This document shows, piece after piece, positions 8,001 to 15,792 of a stretch of 19,916 nt of DNA (position 1 is its first letter; each line of letters opens with the position of its first letter). Position numbers and translations under genes: made by a program. This stretch comes from Acidobacteriota bacterium. Lineage in GTDB: Bacteria > Acidobacteriota > Vicinamibacteria > Vicinamibacterales > CAVVIG01. The stretch covers positions 1 through 19,916 of the forward strand of contig QHWL01000019.1 of assembly GCA_003222555.1 (NCBI GenBank), read 5' to 3'. Below the pieces are notes generated by a model. The model was not told where the DNA came from. It saw only the letters and a program-made list of their open reading frames with translations, and ran no database searches.

Positions 8001-8588
8001 TTACTGCGGCCAGGTCGCGTTCGGATCGACATTCATCACCGACTGCACCGGCGTGCGCGGGATCATCGGCTTCAAATACGGTCTGCCTACGCTCTTGTGG
8101 CACGAGTAGCAGCTTTCGAGCATCGTCTTGTAAGCCGCAGCGAAAAGCAGGCTGTCCTTTTTCTCGATCGCAGACTTGACGTCGGCGAGGCTGCTGGTGT
8201 CGATGCCGTCGAAGATGCCCTTGATGTCGACGTCCTTGCCGTCCTGCTGTCCGCGTACGACCGGCGACTTGCGAATCAGCCAGATCATGTGACTGCGGGA
8301 CTCGTCGAAGTAGAACTTGGCGAGCTCCCAGTTCCGGCTCCGGCCCGCGAACCACAGGCTCGTCCAATGAAATTGCACATCCATCATGATGTGCGAGTTC
8401 GACGGAAGGAGCGCCTTGAGCTGCGCAACCTCGCCAGGCAGGCTTTCCATCGTCGGCAGCGGGTTGCGCCCCTGCTGCGCCGACGCGGTGGGTATCAGGC
8501 CCTGGCGCCATCCGCGGTCGATGCCGACACCCAGCAGAATGCCGAAGGCCACGAGGCACGCGCTCCCAATCCAGATCCTCTTCGTCAT
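8001..8588 (-). CDS. Exported monohaem c-type cytochrome
   Basis: This encodes a 195-residue protein. I chose ATG at 8588 ('MTKRIWIG') because a perfect AGGAGG (8598-8593) lies 4 nt upstream; the longer open frame adds only arginine-rich sequence. An N-terminal membrane or signal segment ('SACLVAFGILLGVGI') precedes 'TASAQQG'. A single CxxCH haem site, C160-Y-S-C163-H164, lies near the C-terminus, with M175 ('LKPMIP') after it as a possible second ligand. The preceding region looks helical ('VQFHWTSLWFAGRSRNWELA', 'FYFDESRSHMIWLIRKSP'). Haem near the C-terminus after helices recalls four-helix (class II) cytochromes, but an N-terminal-Met-ligand test cannot be made by eye. It follows the amine oxidase by 59 nt on the same strand. 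Confidence 0.85.
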   Translation of the reverse strand: MTKRIWIGSACLVAFGILLGVGIDRGWRQGLIPTASAQQGRNPLPTMESLPGEVAQLKALLPSNSHIMMDVQFHWTSLWFAGRSRNWELAKFYFDESRSHMIWLIRKSPVVRGQQDGKDVDIKGIFDGIDTSSLADVKSAIEKKDSLLFAAAYKTMLESCYSCHKSVGRPYLKPMIPRTPVQSVMNVDPNATWPQ

Positions 8589-8647
8589 ACCACCTCCTGT
8601 GGTGAGATAAGTCGCAGCGCTCTGTCGCGCCTCGGTCGAAGAAAGCG

Positions 8648-9895
8648 TCAAGTGCGGCCGGAAACCTCGCGCGCGGCGCGCAGGCCGGACGCGAGCGCGC
8701 CTTGCATCCAGCCGGGCCACGAGGACAGGTGCTCACCGGCAAAATGCACTCGCCCCTCAGGCCGCGTGGCCACCGGATAAAGCGTGCTCACTTGGCCTGG
8801 CAAGTAGACGGCAAACGCCCCTCGTGCCCACGGAGCCTCGCTCCAACACCAGGAGAATCCGCCCTCGAAATTCGCGCCCATGCCCGGGTAAATCCTCTCA
8901 GCTTCAACGATTCCATGCTGGATACGCTGGTCCGGCGTCAGACGTTCGAGGCGACGCGCGAGATCACCGAGCGTGTAGAGCATCATGATGCCGCGCTCGC
9001 CGGGCTGCCCGAACGTCGCATCGAAAGTCTCAATCTGGTCGAGAATCGCAAAGCCACTTTGCCCTGACGTCGCCCAATAACGGGTGGCCGATTGGAGATA
9101 AATACGGGTCGCGGCGGAATAATTCAGTTGCTCGATCGCTCGCCGCTTGGGCGAACTGAACGACGGCGAGACATCAATCCCGCGAAGGACCGTAAATGGA
9201 ATCGCGCAAATCAAGAAATCGCCACGAACAACTTCGCGTCCGCTCCCACGTTGCACAATCGCCCGCACGCCTTGCTCGTCCTGCTCGATCCTCGCGACCG
9301 GCGCACCGTAGCGAATCCGGTTTCCGAGGCGAGCGGCAAACGCAGCAGGAAGGCGATCGTTGCCGCCGTCAATCTTATCGAAACGCTGAATCGGCTCCTC
9401 GGGCCCGACGTTGTGAAGCGCTTCGACCAGCGAATCGTCATCCCAGACAGCGTTCCCCAGGCTCCCGCCGGCCTGGCTGGACGGTCCCAAGATCCGTTTC
9501 CCTTTTGTGCGACTTTGCGTCGGCTCATCCGGCTGAAACGGGACGAGCTTCAACCCGAACTCAGCGACGTACCCGCGGGTCAAGTCGTGGGCGTCGGGGA
9601 TACGGGCTGCACCGGCTTCGGCGTACAGGCCATCTGCGAAAGGATCGCGCAACGTATAAACGCGACCGCCCGGGCGAAGCTGAGCGTCCAACACCACGAC
9701 TTGATGTCCGGCCTTGACGAGCTCGTGAGCCGCAACGAGCCCGGCCAGACCGGCGCCCATGACAATTATCCGCCGCGGCTGCTGCGCCATCGCAATCTGC
9801 CGCTTGCCGAAGGGAAGCCGATCGAATGGCGTGAGGGCGAGCCCTGCCGCGGTGAGCAGATGCCGCAGAAAGTCGCGTCGATCGACCAGGTTCAC
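8648..9895 (-). CDS. Tat-exported FAD-dependent amine oxidase
   Basis: This encodes a 415-residue flavoprotein of the monoamine oxidase/L-amino-acid oxidase superfamily, which oxidises amines to imines. A twin-arginine signal ('DRRDFLRHLLTAAGLAL', residues 5-21) indicates folded export. The Rossmann FAD motif is 'VMGAGLAGLVAAHELVKAG' (G47, G49, G52), with acidic D70 and 'RPGGRVYT' (75-81). The C-terminal FAD motif is 'HFAGEHLSSWPGWMQGALAS' (from about residue 384), a hallmark of the family. It is slightly short for the family. The start is GTG at 9895, with GAGG 4 nt upstream. Substrate is not predictable. It is probably co-transcribed with the downstream cytochrome. Confidence 0.92.
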   Translation of the reverse strand: MNLVDRRDFLRHLLTAAGLALTPFDRLPFGKRQIAMAQQPRRIIVMGAGLAGLVAAHELVKAGHQVVVLDAQLRPGGRVYTLRDPFADGLYAEAGAARIPDAHDLTRGYVAEFGLKLVPFQPDEPTQSRTKGKRILGPSSQAGGSLGNAVWDDDSLVEALHNVGPEEPIQRFDKIDGGNDRLPAAFAARLGNRIRYGAPVARIEQDEQGVRAIVQRGSGREVVRGDFLICAIPFTVLRGIDVSPSFSSPKRRAIEQLNYSAATRIYLQSATRYWATSGQSGFAILDQIETFDATFGQPGERGIMMLYTLGDLARRLERLTPDQRIQHGIVEAERIYPGMGANFEGGFSWCWSEAPWARGAFAVYLPGQVSTLYPVATRPEGRVHFAGEHLSSWPGWMQGALASGLRAAREVSGRT

Positions 9896-9977
9896 AGGAC
9901 CTCAGCCGGCAAGATGTAGCTCAAACTCTCACCTCGGTGAATCGATGAGTTCTCGCTCATAACCGGAGTCTACTTGC

Positions 9978-9995
9978 GATCGCATCGTCGCGATC
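9978..9995. promoter_or_regulatory. Inverted repeat between divergent genes
   Basis: GATCGC (9978-9983) and GCGATC (9990-9995) flank 6 bp, midway between the amine oxidase and SMP-30-like starts. It is a possible operator, but 6-bp arms in GC-rich DNA can arise by chance. Confidence 0.25.
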
Positions 9996-10018
9996 AACAT
10001 TTTGCCAGAGGAGTCGGG

Positions 10019-10047
10019 TTGACTGCCCCGCCAGTTGCGAGTAGCGT
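10019..10047 (+). promoter_or_regulatory. Candidate promoter of the SMP-30-like gene
   Basis: TTGACT (10019-10024), a 17-bp spacer, and TAGCGT (10042-10047) give a plausible sigma70 promoter 38 bp before the start codon. The -35 matches five of six; the -10 matches three of six. Confidence 0.42.
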
Positions 10048-10084
10048 ATCGCGCGAGTCCGAGTCATAAGCAGGGAGGGCTGTC

Positions 10085-11278
10085 ATGGCGCGAATGATCG
10101 ACTGGCGAGATCGCAGTCACATGTCCAGGCGCGCTCTCATGAAGAGCATCGGAGCCGCGGCGGGAGCGGCGATTGCCCTGCCCCGCCTTGCCGCGGGGCA
10201 GACGGCGCAGAACAGCGCGCCGCCGACGAGTACGTTTCCGACGCAGCGCGATTACACACCAGGGGCGCCGCCGGTCAGTTATCCGGATCCGGACGTCTTG
10301 ACGGTTGACCCGGCCTTCAATCAGCTCCGCGTCAACAACACGGCGATCCACCGTCTCTGGACCGGCGCCATGTGGTCCGAAGGACCGGCATGGTGCAGTC
10401 AGGGCAAGTATCTGGTGTGGAGCGACATCCCGAACAACCGGCAGCTCCGCTGGCTGGACGACGATGGCCGCGTCACCGTGTTCCGGAGCCCGTCGAACAA
10501 CAGCAACGGAAACACGTTCGATTTTCAGGGCCGTCAGGTTTCATGCGAACACACCGGGCGCCGGATCGTGCGGTACGAGCATGACGGCTCCATCACCGTC
10601 GTCGCCGCTGCCTACATGGGGATGCGCCTCAACTCGCCGAACGACCTGGCGCCGCACCCCGACGGGAGTTACTGGTTCACGGATCCCCCCGCCGGTTTCC
10701 AGCTGTACGAAGGCGCGCCGGAGGCCCAGGGAGGTCCCGGAAATCCCCAGGGTCGGCTGAGGTCGACGGTCGGGCAGCTCGTCGGCGTCGGCACGCTCAA
10801 GCGTGAGATCACCACGGCGAACGTCTATCGCGCCGATCCGAGTGGCAAGGTCGACATGATGATCAGCCAGATGCAGCTGCCCGGCAACCCCAATGGAATC
10901 GCGTTCGGGCCGGACTACAAGAAGCTGTACGTCGTCACAAACGGGATCGTGCACAGCTTCGAGCTCGACACCAACAACAAGCTGAGCAACCAAAAGCAGT
11001 TCAGTGATTTCATGATCGACGGGGTGCAGTGCCGCACCGATGGCATCAGGGTCGACATCAACGGCAATCTGTGGTGCGGGAGCAACGCCGGACAGCGCCT
11101 CGGCTACAGCGGCGTCACCGTGTGGTCGCCCGAAGGGAAGTTACTCGGACGAATCCGTCTGCCGGAAACGTGCGCGAACCTCGCGTTTGGTGGCCCCAAG
11201 CGCAACCGGCTGTTCATGACCGCTGGGCAGTCGCTGTACGCCGTCTACGTCGCCACGCAGGGCGCATCTCCAGGCTAG
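10085..11278 (+). CDS. Tat-exported SMP-30/gluconolactonase-like protein
   Basis: This encodes a 397-residue protein of the SMP-30/gluconolactonase/LRE beta-propeller family, whose members are metal-dependent lactonases. GGGAGGG ends about 5 nt before ATG and supports the start. The Tat signal 'SRRALMKSIGAAAGAAIALP' begins near residue 15. Typical blades follow: 'WSEGPAW' (E99, likely metal ligand), 'YLVWSDIPNNRQLRW', 'LNSPNDLAPHPDGSYWFTDP' (N186), 'LPGNPNGIAFGPDYKKLYV' (N270), 'CRTDGIRVDINGNLWCGS' (D319) and 'CANLAFGGPKRNRLFMTA'. It is longer than the usual roughly 300 residues because of the leader and an insert around 'EAQGGPGNPQGRLRS'. The physiological lactone is unknown. It is transcribed alone, divergent from the amine oxidase. 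Confidence 0.92.
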   Translation: MARMIDWRDRSHMSRRALMKSIGAAAGAAIALPRLAAGQTAQNSAPPTSTFPTQRDYTPGAPPVSYPDPDVLTVDPAFNQLRVNNTAIHRLWTGAMWSEGPAWCSQGKYLVWSDIPNNRQLRWLDDDGRVTVFRSPSNNSNGNTFDFQGRQVSCEHTGRRIVRYEHDGSITVVAAAYMGMRLNSPNDLAPHPDGSYWFTDPPAGFQLYEGAPEAQGGPGNPQGRLRSTVGQLVGVGTLKREITTANVYRADPSGKVDMMISQMQLPGNPNGIAFGPDYKKLYVVTNGIVHSFELDTNNKLSNQKQFSDFMIDGVQCRTDGIRVDINGNLWCGSNAGQRLGYSGVTVWSPEGKLLGRIRLPETCANLAFGGPKRNRLFMTAGQSLYAVYVATQGASPG

Positions 11279-11758
11279 ACCCGGGCGCCAATCCGTTCGA
11301 TTCAATGGCTAGTCTGCCCGCCCCCTTTTTCTGCTTCCGCTCTTCCTTCAGCCGTCCAGCCGGGAAGATCGAAGCCCGTTGTGGGCGCGCGTTTGCCGTC
11401 CAGCTGGGTGCAGACTCGGTTGTGTAGCCAATGTGTGCATTCTTGGCGCGGGAGCGTTCTTTGTGTCTCTCAATAGGCCAGTTGTGTGTCTGAATAGACC
11501 GCCTGCATCTCTGTCTCGAAACGTGCCGGCTCGCACAGCTTTTGTTAATGAATTCAAACCTCCTCGGTCTTACTCGGTGCGCTTCCCTGCCGAAACGTGT
11601 GCGGAAACGTGACACTCATCTGCGGTCTCACATTCCGCCAAATCGTCGCTAACACATTCTCCAACAGCCAGTTGTAGCGCGATCCTAGAGTGGTCCCGGC
11701 ATTGCTCCGCCAGACCGCAGTGGATCACCTTATCGAACTCGGCGCCGAAGTCGCCTAA
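11279..11758. other. 480-bp intergenic region without a convincing gene
   Basis: I find no recognisable gene. The octamer GAAACGTG occurs three times (11518-11525, 11592-11599, 11604-11611). The last two are spaced 12 bp apart, start to start. The final 27 codons before the next gene (11678-11758) read 'RDPRVVPALLRQTAVDHLIE' then 'LGAEVA' and stop directly at the next ATG. This resembles the end of a lost coding sequence but is too short to name. Confidence 0.55.
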
Positions 11759-14605
11759 ATGCGGCCCAGTCCTCGTCGTTCAGGCGTAGTCGCGTTTGCA
11801 GCGATAGCAATCGGGGCGGGAGTGCTCCTCGGGTTCGCGGGCTGGCCGCAGCCCCACCGCACCCTTGAATTCTCCGGACTAATCCTGGCGGCGATTCTGA
11901 CCTCAGCTCTCGCAATGCAGCAGTCGACCACGCAGGACTGGGCCACCATGCCGCCGTCCTTCGTCATCGACTTCACCTCGCTGCTGCTCCTTGGTCCTCA
12001 CGCAACGATGCTCGTCGCAACCGCCGGGACGGTCACGCAAGGGCTCACGGATTCACAGGGCTCGCATCCGCCCCGCCGAATGCTCTTGAACGCTGCCACC
12101 ATCATGATGGCGACACAGGCAGCGGGCTTAGCGCACCGGGCGCTCGGTGGCACGATGGGCCACTTCATGTGGCCGGGGCAGGGAGTGCCGATCGCGGTTG
12201 CTGTTGTCATGTATTGCTTCGTAAAGAGCGCTTCGGCGGAGATCATCGTGCCGCTCTTCACGAGACAACCGGTCAATCAATCGTGGCCGAAAAGCATTCT
12301 CCAGGGTTGTCCGAGCTACTTCATCGGGGCCAGCGTCGGTGTGGGACTCGTCGAGGTAATCGACCACCGAATGTGGGAAGTTTTGCCGGTAGCAGCAGTA
12401 CCACTGTATTTCGTCTACCGTGCGTACTGCGCCCACCTGAACCGACTCGAAGAAGAGCATCGGCGTCGGGAGGTCATCGAGTCCCTGGATCAGGGCATGG
12501 CCGTTGTCGACAGCTGCGGCCTGGTCACGCTCTGGAACGATGGCCTCGAACGGATGCTGGGCTGTCCGCGTGAACGAGCGCTGGGTCGTTCACTCGCCAG
12601 GGCGATGCCAGTCCTGGCCAAGACCAACCTCCCGCGAGCGATCACCGATGCTTTGACCGATCGGAGTCCCCAGACGCTGGCGCATCTTGGGTTCCCGTCG
12701 GCTGCCGGCGCACGGATTCTACAGGTCAGAATTCTCCCCGTTGTCGGTGGCGTGACGCTGCTCTGGCATGACGTCACGGAGCGAACGCAGGCGGAACACG
12801 CACTCAAGCGAAGCGAAGAGCGGTTCGCACTCGCGGCGGAAGGCGCGAACGACGGGTTGTGGGCGTTGGATCTTCGGCGCAAGGAGTTCTACATCTCAGG
12901 CCGATGGAGGGCAATGCTTGGCCTGCCCGAACCCGCCGGCATCGGCCGTCCCGAGGAATGGATGGACCGTGTCCATGCCGACGACATCGCTCCGCTCAAG
13001 GAGGCTCTCGAAGCACATCTCACGGGCAAGACGGATCACTTTCAGCACGAGCACCGGATCCGCCACGAGGACGGCACGTATCGGCGCTTCCTCTGCCGCG
13101 GTATCGCGGTGCGGGGCGTCGGCCGTCGCTCGACCCGCATCGCAGGATCGCTGACCGATACGACGGAGCGAGCGACCGCTCAGCAGCAGCTCCGCAGCGC
13201 CGCATTTCTCGACCCGTTGACCGGGCTGTGCAACCGCGCGGTCTTCGTGGAGGGGCTCGGGCGTCGCCTCGAAGAGCTCAAAGAGCGGCGCGGCGGCAGC
13301 CGATTCGCGGCCCTCTATCTCGACCTCGACCGCCTCAAGGTCGTCAACGACAGTCTCGGCCACCTGGTGGGCGACGAGCTGCTGACGGCGGTGTCGCGTC
13401 GCATCGAGTCGTGCCTGGGGCAGAGAGACACTCTCGCGAGGCTAGGCGGAGACGAGTTCGCGATTCTGCTGAACGAGGTCGGCGACGCGACGCAGGCCAA
13501 CGTCGTCGCGTTCCGCATTCAGGAGGCGCTGAGCGCGCCCTTTTCAATCGGCGGGCGGGAAGTATTCACCTCCGCAAGCATCGGCATCGCCTTCGGCCAG
13601 GCCCAGTACAACAACCCTGACGAAATCATGCGCGATGCAGACACCGCCCTTTATCACGCGAAGAAGCGCGGCAAGGCGCGCCACGAGCTGTTCGATGCCG
13701 ACATGCACGCGCGCGAGCTCGACCGGGTCGGCCTCGAGAACGACCTGCGCCACGCCGTCAACCACAACGACTTCGAGGTGCACTATCAGCCGATCGTATT
13801 GCTGGCCTCGGGGATGTGCGTCGGATTCGAATCCTTGATCCGATGGACGCGTAACGGTAAGCCCGTCTCACCGGTCACGTTCATCCCGCTCGCTGAGGAA
13901 CTCGGAATCATCGAGCCGTTGGGCACCTGGGTGCTCCAGCAGGCGTGCTCCACGTTCGCCGACTGGCAGCGACGATTTCCTGCCGGCCGGCTCGACTACA
14001 TCACCGTCAACGTGTCCAGCCGGCAACTCATGCAGCAGAATTTTTTCTCGCTCGTCGAGCAGGCTGTTCACAACGCCGGATTGAAGCCGCGCGACCTCCG
14101 CCTCGAAATCACGGAGACCGCGCTGATGGACAGCCCCAACGAGGCCGCGAAACTGCTCCGCGAGCTGCGCGAGTTCGGTACGAAAATCTATCTGGACGAT
14201 TTCGGGTGCGGTTACTCGTCGCTCAGTCACCTGCACAAGCTTCCAGTCGACGCGCTCAAGATCGACCGCTCGTTCGTGAAGAGCCTGTTGCTCCCCGACC
14301 GACCAGCCATCGTCGAGAGCATCCTCGCGCTGGCCCGAACGATGAAGACGAGCGTCGTCGCCGAAGGAATCGAGGAGGAGGTGCAGGCGTGCGAGCTGGA
14401 GCGCCTCGGGTGCACGCACGCCCAGGGTTACCTCTTCTCGCGTCCGCTGTCGACCCGGGCTGTCGAGGAGCTCCTTGTGGCCAACCGTCCGCTCGGCCCC
14501 AAGAAAGTCAAGCCATCTGACCCCGTCGCCACGACCGGAAGCGAGCCTGAGTTGTACTCCCCGTCCACACCTTTCGAGTGGCCGAAGGAATTGCATCCGG
14601 CATGA
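11759..14605 (+). CDS. Membrane PAS-PAS-GGDEF-EAL c-di-GMP protein
   Basis: This encodes a 948-residue inner-membrane sensor with both c-di-GMP synthase and phosphodiesterase domains. Residues about 8-225 hold several hydrophobic segments ('VVAFAAIAIGAGVLLGFAGW', 'FVIDFTSLLLLGPHATMLVA', 'VLPVAAVPLYFVYRAYCA'), an undefined MASE-like sensor. PAS 1 covers about 230-345 and PAS 2 with PAC about 350-475 ('SEERFALAAEGANDGLWALD'). In GGDEF, 'LDPLTGLCNRAVF' leads to 'RLGGDEFAIL' (563-567); the inhibitory RxxD site reads GQRD, so its Arg is absent. The EAL domain has 'GFESLIRW' (E691; ESL not EAL), 'NVSSRQ', 'EITET', 'DDFGCGYSSL' (D813) and 'VVAEGIEEE', so catalytic residues look intact. The start abuts a TAA and has only a poor ribosome-binding site, so the N-terminus is uncertain. 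Confidence 0.93.
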   Translation: MRPSPRRSGVVAFAAIAIGAGVLLGFAGWPQPHRTLEFSGLILAAILTSALAMQQSTTQDWATMPPSFVIDFTSLLLLGPHATMLVATAGTVTQGLTDSQGSHPPRRMLLNAATIMMATQAAGLAHRALGGTMGHFMWPGQGVPIAVAVVMYCFVKSASAEIIVPLFTRQPVNQSWPKSILQGCPSYFIGASVGVGLVEVIDHRMWEVLPVAAVPLYFVYRAYCAHLNRLEEEHRRREVIESLDQGMAVVDSCGLVTLWNDGLERMLGCPRERALGRSLARAMPVLAKTNLPRAITDALTDRSPQTLAHLGFPSAAGARILQVRILPVVGGVTLLWHDVTERTQAEHALKRSEERFALAAEGANDGLWALDLRRKEFYISGRWRAMLGLPEPAGIGRPEEWMDRVHADDIAPLKEALEAHLTGKTDHFQHEHRIRHEDGTYRRFLCRGIAVRGVGRRSTRIAGSLTDTTERATAQQQLRSAAFLDPLTGLCNRAVFVEGLGRRLEELKERRGGSRFAALYLDLDRLKVVNDSLGHLVGDELLTAVSRRIESCLGQRDTLARLGGDEFAILLNEVGDATQANVVAFRIQEALSAPFSIGGREVFTSASIGIAFGQAQYNNPDEIMRDADTALYHAKKRGKARHELFDADMHARELDRVGLENDLRHAVNHNDFEVHYQPIVLLASGMCVGFESLIRWTRNGKPVSPVTFIPLAEELGIIEPLGTWVLQQACSTFADWQRRFPAGRLDYITVNVSSRQLMQQNFFSLVEQAVHNAGLKPRDLRLEITETALMDSPNEAAKLLRELREFGTKIYLDDFGCGYSSLSHLHKLPVDALKIDRSFVKSLLLPDRPAIVESILALARTMKTSVVAEGIEEEVQACELERLGCTHAQGYLFSRPLSTRAVEELLVANRPLGPKKVKPSDPVATTGSEPELYSPSTPFEWPKELHPA

Positions 14606-14788
14606 CCCGTGAGCGTGATTGGTCGCAGACACTGCGACGCTCGGTCGAAATGACTACGAACTCCTGCTCGAAACACTTGCCGCCAGCGCAGGTACCCCTC
14701 CCCGTTCCGATCAGAGGAGCGGGCGACATTTCGTCATCAGGCACCCTCCCCGTTTCGATCGACTGACGGGAATCTACCTATTCCGTGA

Positions 14789-14826
14789 AGCCGCTTCGGC
14801 GGTGCCTGATAGCGGCTGAGAGTTTT
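14789..14826 (+). terminator. Possible terminator of the GGDEF-EAL gene
   Basis: AGCCGCT (14789-14795) pairs with AGCGGCT (14811-14817), and TTTT follows at 14823-14826 after 5 nt. The T-run is short and part of the next dyad, so this is only a weak candidate. Confidence 0.28.
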
Positions 14827-14848
14827 GACCGAGTATGATCGGCCAAAA
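14823..14848. promoter_or_regulatory. Dyad-symmetric operator or leader element
   Basis: TTTTGACCGA (14823-14832) and TCGGCCAAAA (14839-14848) are inverted repeats matching at nine of ten positions around GTATGA. The T's and A's lie inside the stem and no T-tract follows, which favours a regulator-binding dyad over a terminator. It is 84 bp before the deacetylase start. Confidence 0.4.
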
Positions 14849-14864
14849 TCTGGAGGAAGGCACC

Positions 14865-14975
14865 GTGCGGCCCATTGTTCTTTCAGCTTGCGGCCCGCCT
14901 GACGCGTCATGTTCATGTGGAGAGGAGTCTCATGCACACTCCGAGGTTGATGGCCGTGCTCGCGCACCCCGATGA
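14865..14975 (+). CDS. Possible 36-codon leader peptide overlapping lmbE-like gene
   Basis: A GTG at 14865 is preceded by GGAGGAAGG (14852-14860) with a 4-nt gap, one of the best ribosome-binding sites in the window. The frame reads 'MRPIVLSACGPPDASCSCG' and ends with TGA at 14973-14975, overlapping the first 44 nt of the deacetylase gene in another frame. It contains three cysteines and two histidines. It resembles no protein I know; it could be a translated leader or chance. Confidence 0.25.
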   Translation: MRPIVLSACGPPDASCSCGEESHAHSEVDGRARAPR

Positions 14976-15762
14976 TGAGTCCCTCGGCGTGGGAGGCACA
15001 CTGGCGAAATACGCGTCCGAAGGTGTGGAAGTCTTTCTCTTGACTGCGACGCGCGGTGATAGGGGCCGCTACCGAGGCCATCGCCCCGACGATCGTGAGC
15101 ATCCCGGTCCGCTGGCCCTGGCGAACATCCGTGAGACGGAGCTGCGCGCTGCCGCGTCGGCGTTAGGCGTGCGCGAAGTGTCGTTGCTCGACTACCACGA
15201 CCAGCATCTGGACCGCGCGAACCCACGCGAAGCCGTCGCGGGCATCGTCAAGTACCTGAGGCGGGTTCGTCCCGCCGTCGTCGTGACGTTCGGACCCGAC
15301 GGTGCTTACGGGCACCCGGATCACGTCGCGATCTCTCAATTCACCACTGCGGCGATCGTCGCGGCGGCGGACCCCGCCTTTGCGTTCGACGGCGTCGAGG
15401 CGGGGATGGTGTCGCATGCCGTATCGAAGCTGTATTACATCGCATGGCCGCAATCGACGTGGGGCGCCTACGAGGCAGCGTTCAGGAAATTGTTCTCCAC
15501 GGTCGACGGCGTTGAACGGCAGGCGACGCCGTGGCCTGATTGGGCGATCACTACCGTGATCGACACACGCGAGTTCTGGTCCACGGTCTGGTCGGCGGTC
15601 TCATGCCACGAGTCGCAAGTCACCGGCTACGATCGGTTGAAGGACCTGTCGCCGGAGCACCACGAGGCGTTGTGGGGCTCGCAGTCGTTCTATCGCGCGT
15701 TCAGCACGGTGAACGGCGGGCGAGCGCGCGAGACAGATCTCTTCGAAGGGATCCTCAAGTGA
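14932..15762 (+). CDS. LmbE/PIG-L family zinc-dependent N-deacetylase
   Basis: This encodes a 276-residue enzyme of the LmbE/PIG-L superfamily, which removes N-acetyl groups from sugars or sugar conjugates (MshB and BshB are members). I chose ATG at 14932 ('MHTPRLMAVLAHPDDESLGV') because AGGAG (14923-14927) lies 4 nt upstream; the longer frame from 14875 has no such site. Zinc and catalytic motifs are present: 'AHPDDE' (H12, D14, D15) and 'GPDGAYGHPDHVAIS' (H128, D130, H131). Substrate is unknown; no glycosyltransferase neighbours point to a thiol pathway. The decarboxylase follows after 30 nt, so the two are very likely one operon. Confidence 0.93.
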   Translation: MHTPRLMAVLAHPDDESLGVGGTLAKYASEGVEVFLLTATRGDRGRYRGHRPDDREHPGPLALANIRETELRAAASALGVREVSLLDYHDQHLDRANPREAVAGIVKYLRRVRPAVVVTFGPDGAYGHPDHVAISQFTTAAIVAAADPAFAFDGVEAGMVSHAVSKLYYIAWPQSTWGAYEAAFRKLFSTVDGVERQATPWPDWAITTVIDTREFWSTVWSAVSCHESQVTGYDRLKDLSPEHHEALWGSQSFYRAFSTVNGGRARETDLFEGILK

Positions 15763-15792
15763 GGAAGAACATCGCCAGCAAGGAGTCCGGAC

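Larger units (their letters stand above)
14606..14931. other. Repeat-rich, structured intergenic region upstream of lmbE-like gene
   Basis: No full gene lies here. A roughly 22-bp imperfect direct repeat is present at 14691-14712 and 14740-14760 (core CTCCCCGTT). A perfect 10-bp inverted repeat pairs ATCAGGCACC (14736-14745) with GGTGCCTGAT (14801-14810). A UUCG-type hairpin (CCGC-TTCG-GCGG, 14791-14802) competes with AGCCGCT/AGCGGCT (14789-14795/14811-14817). A 10-bp dyad follows at 14823-14848, then a short open frame with its own ribosome-binding site. Confidence 0.6.

Noticed and set aside
8589..8720. N-terminal extension of the cytochrome to 8720
   Set aside because: The extra 44 residues are arginine-rich, overlap the amine oxidase end, and a perfect AGGAGG marks the start at 8588.
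11379..11612. 77-codon open frame in the gap before the GGDEF-EAL gene
   Set aside because: No ribosome-binding site, no recognisable motif, and composition is not protein-like.
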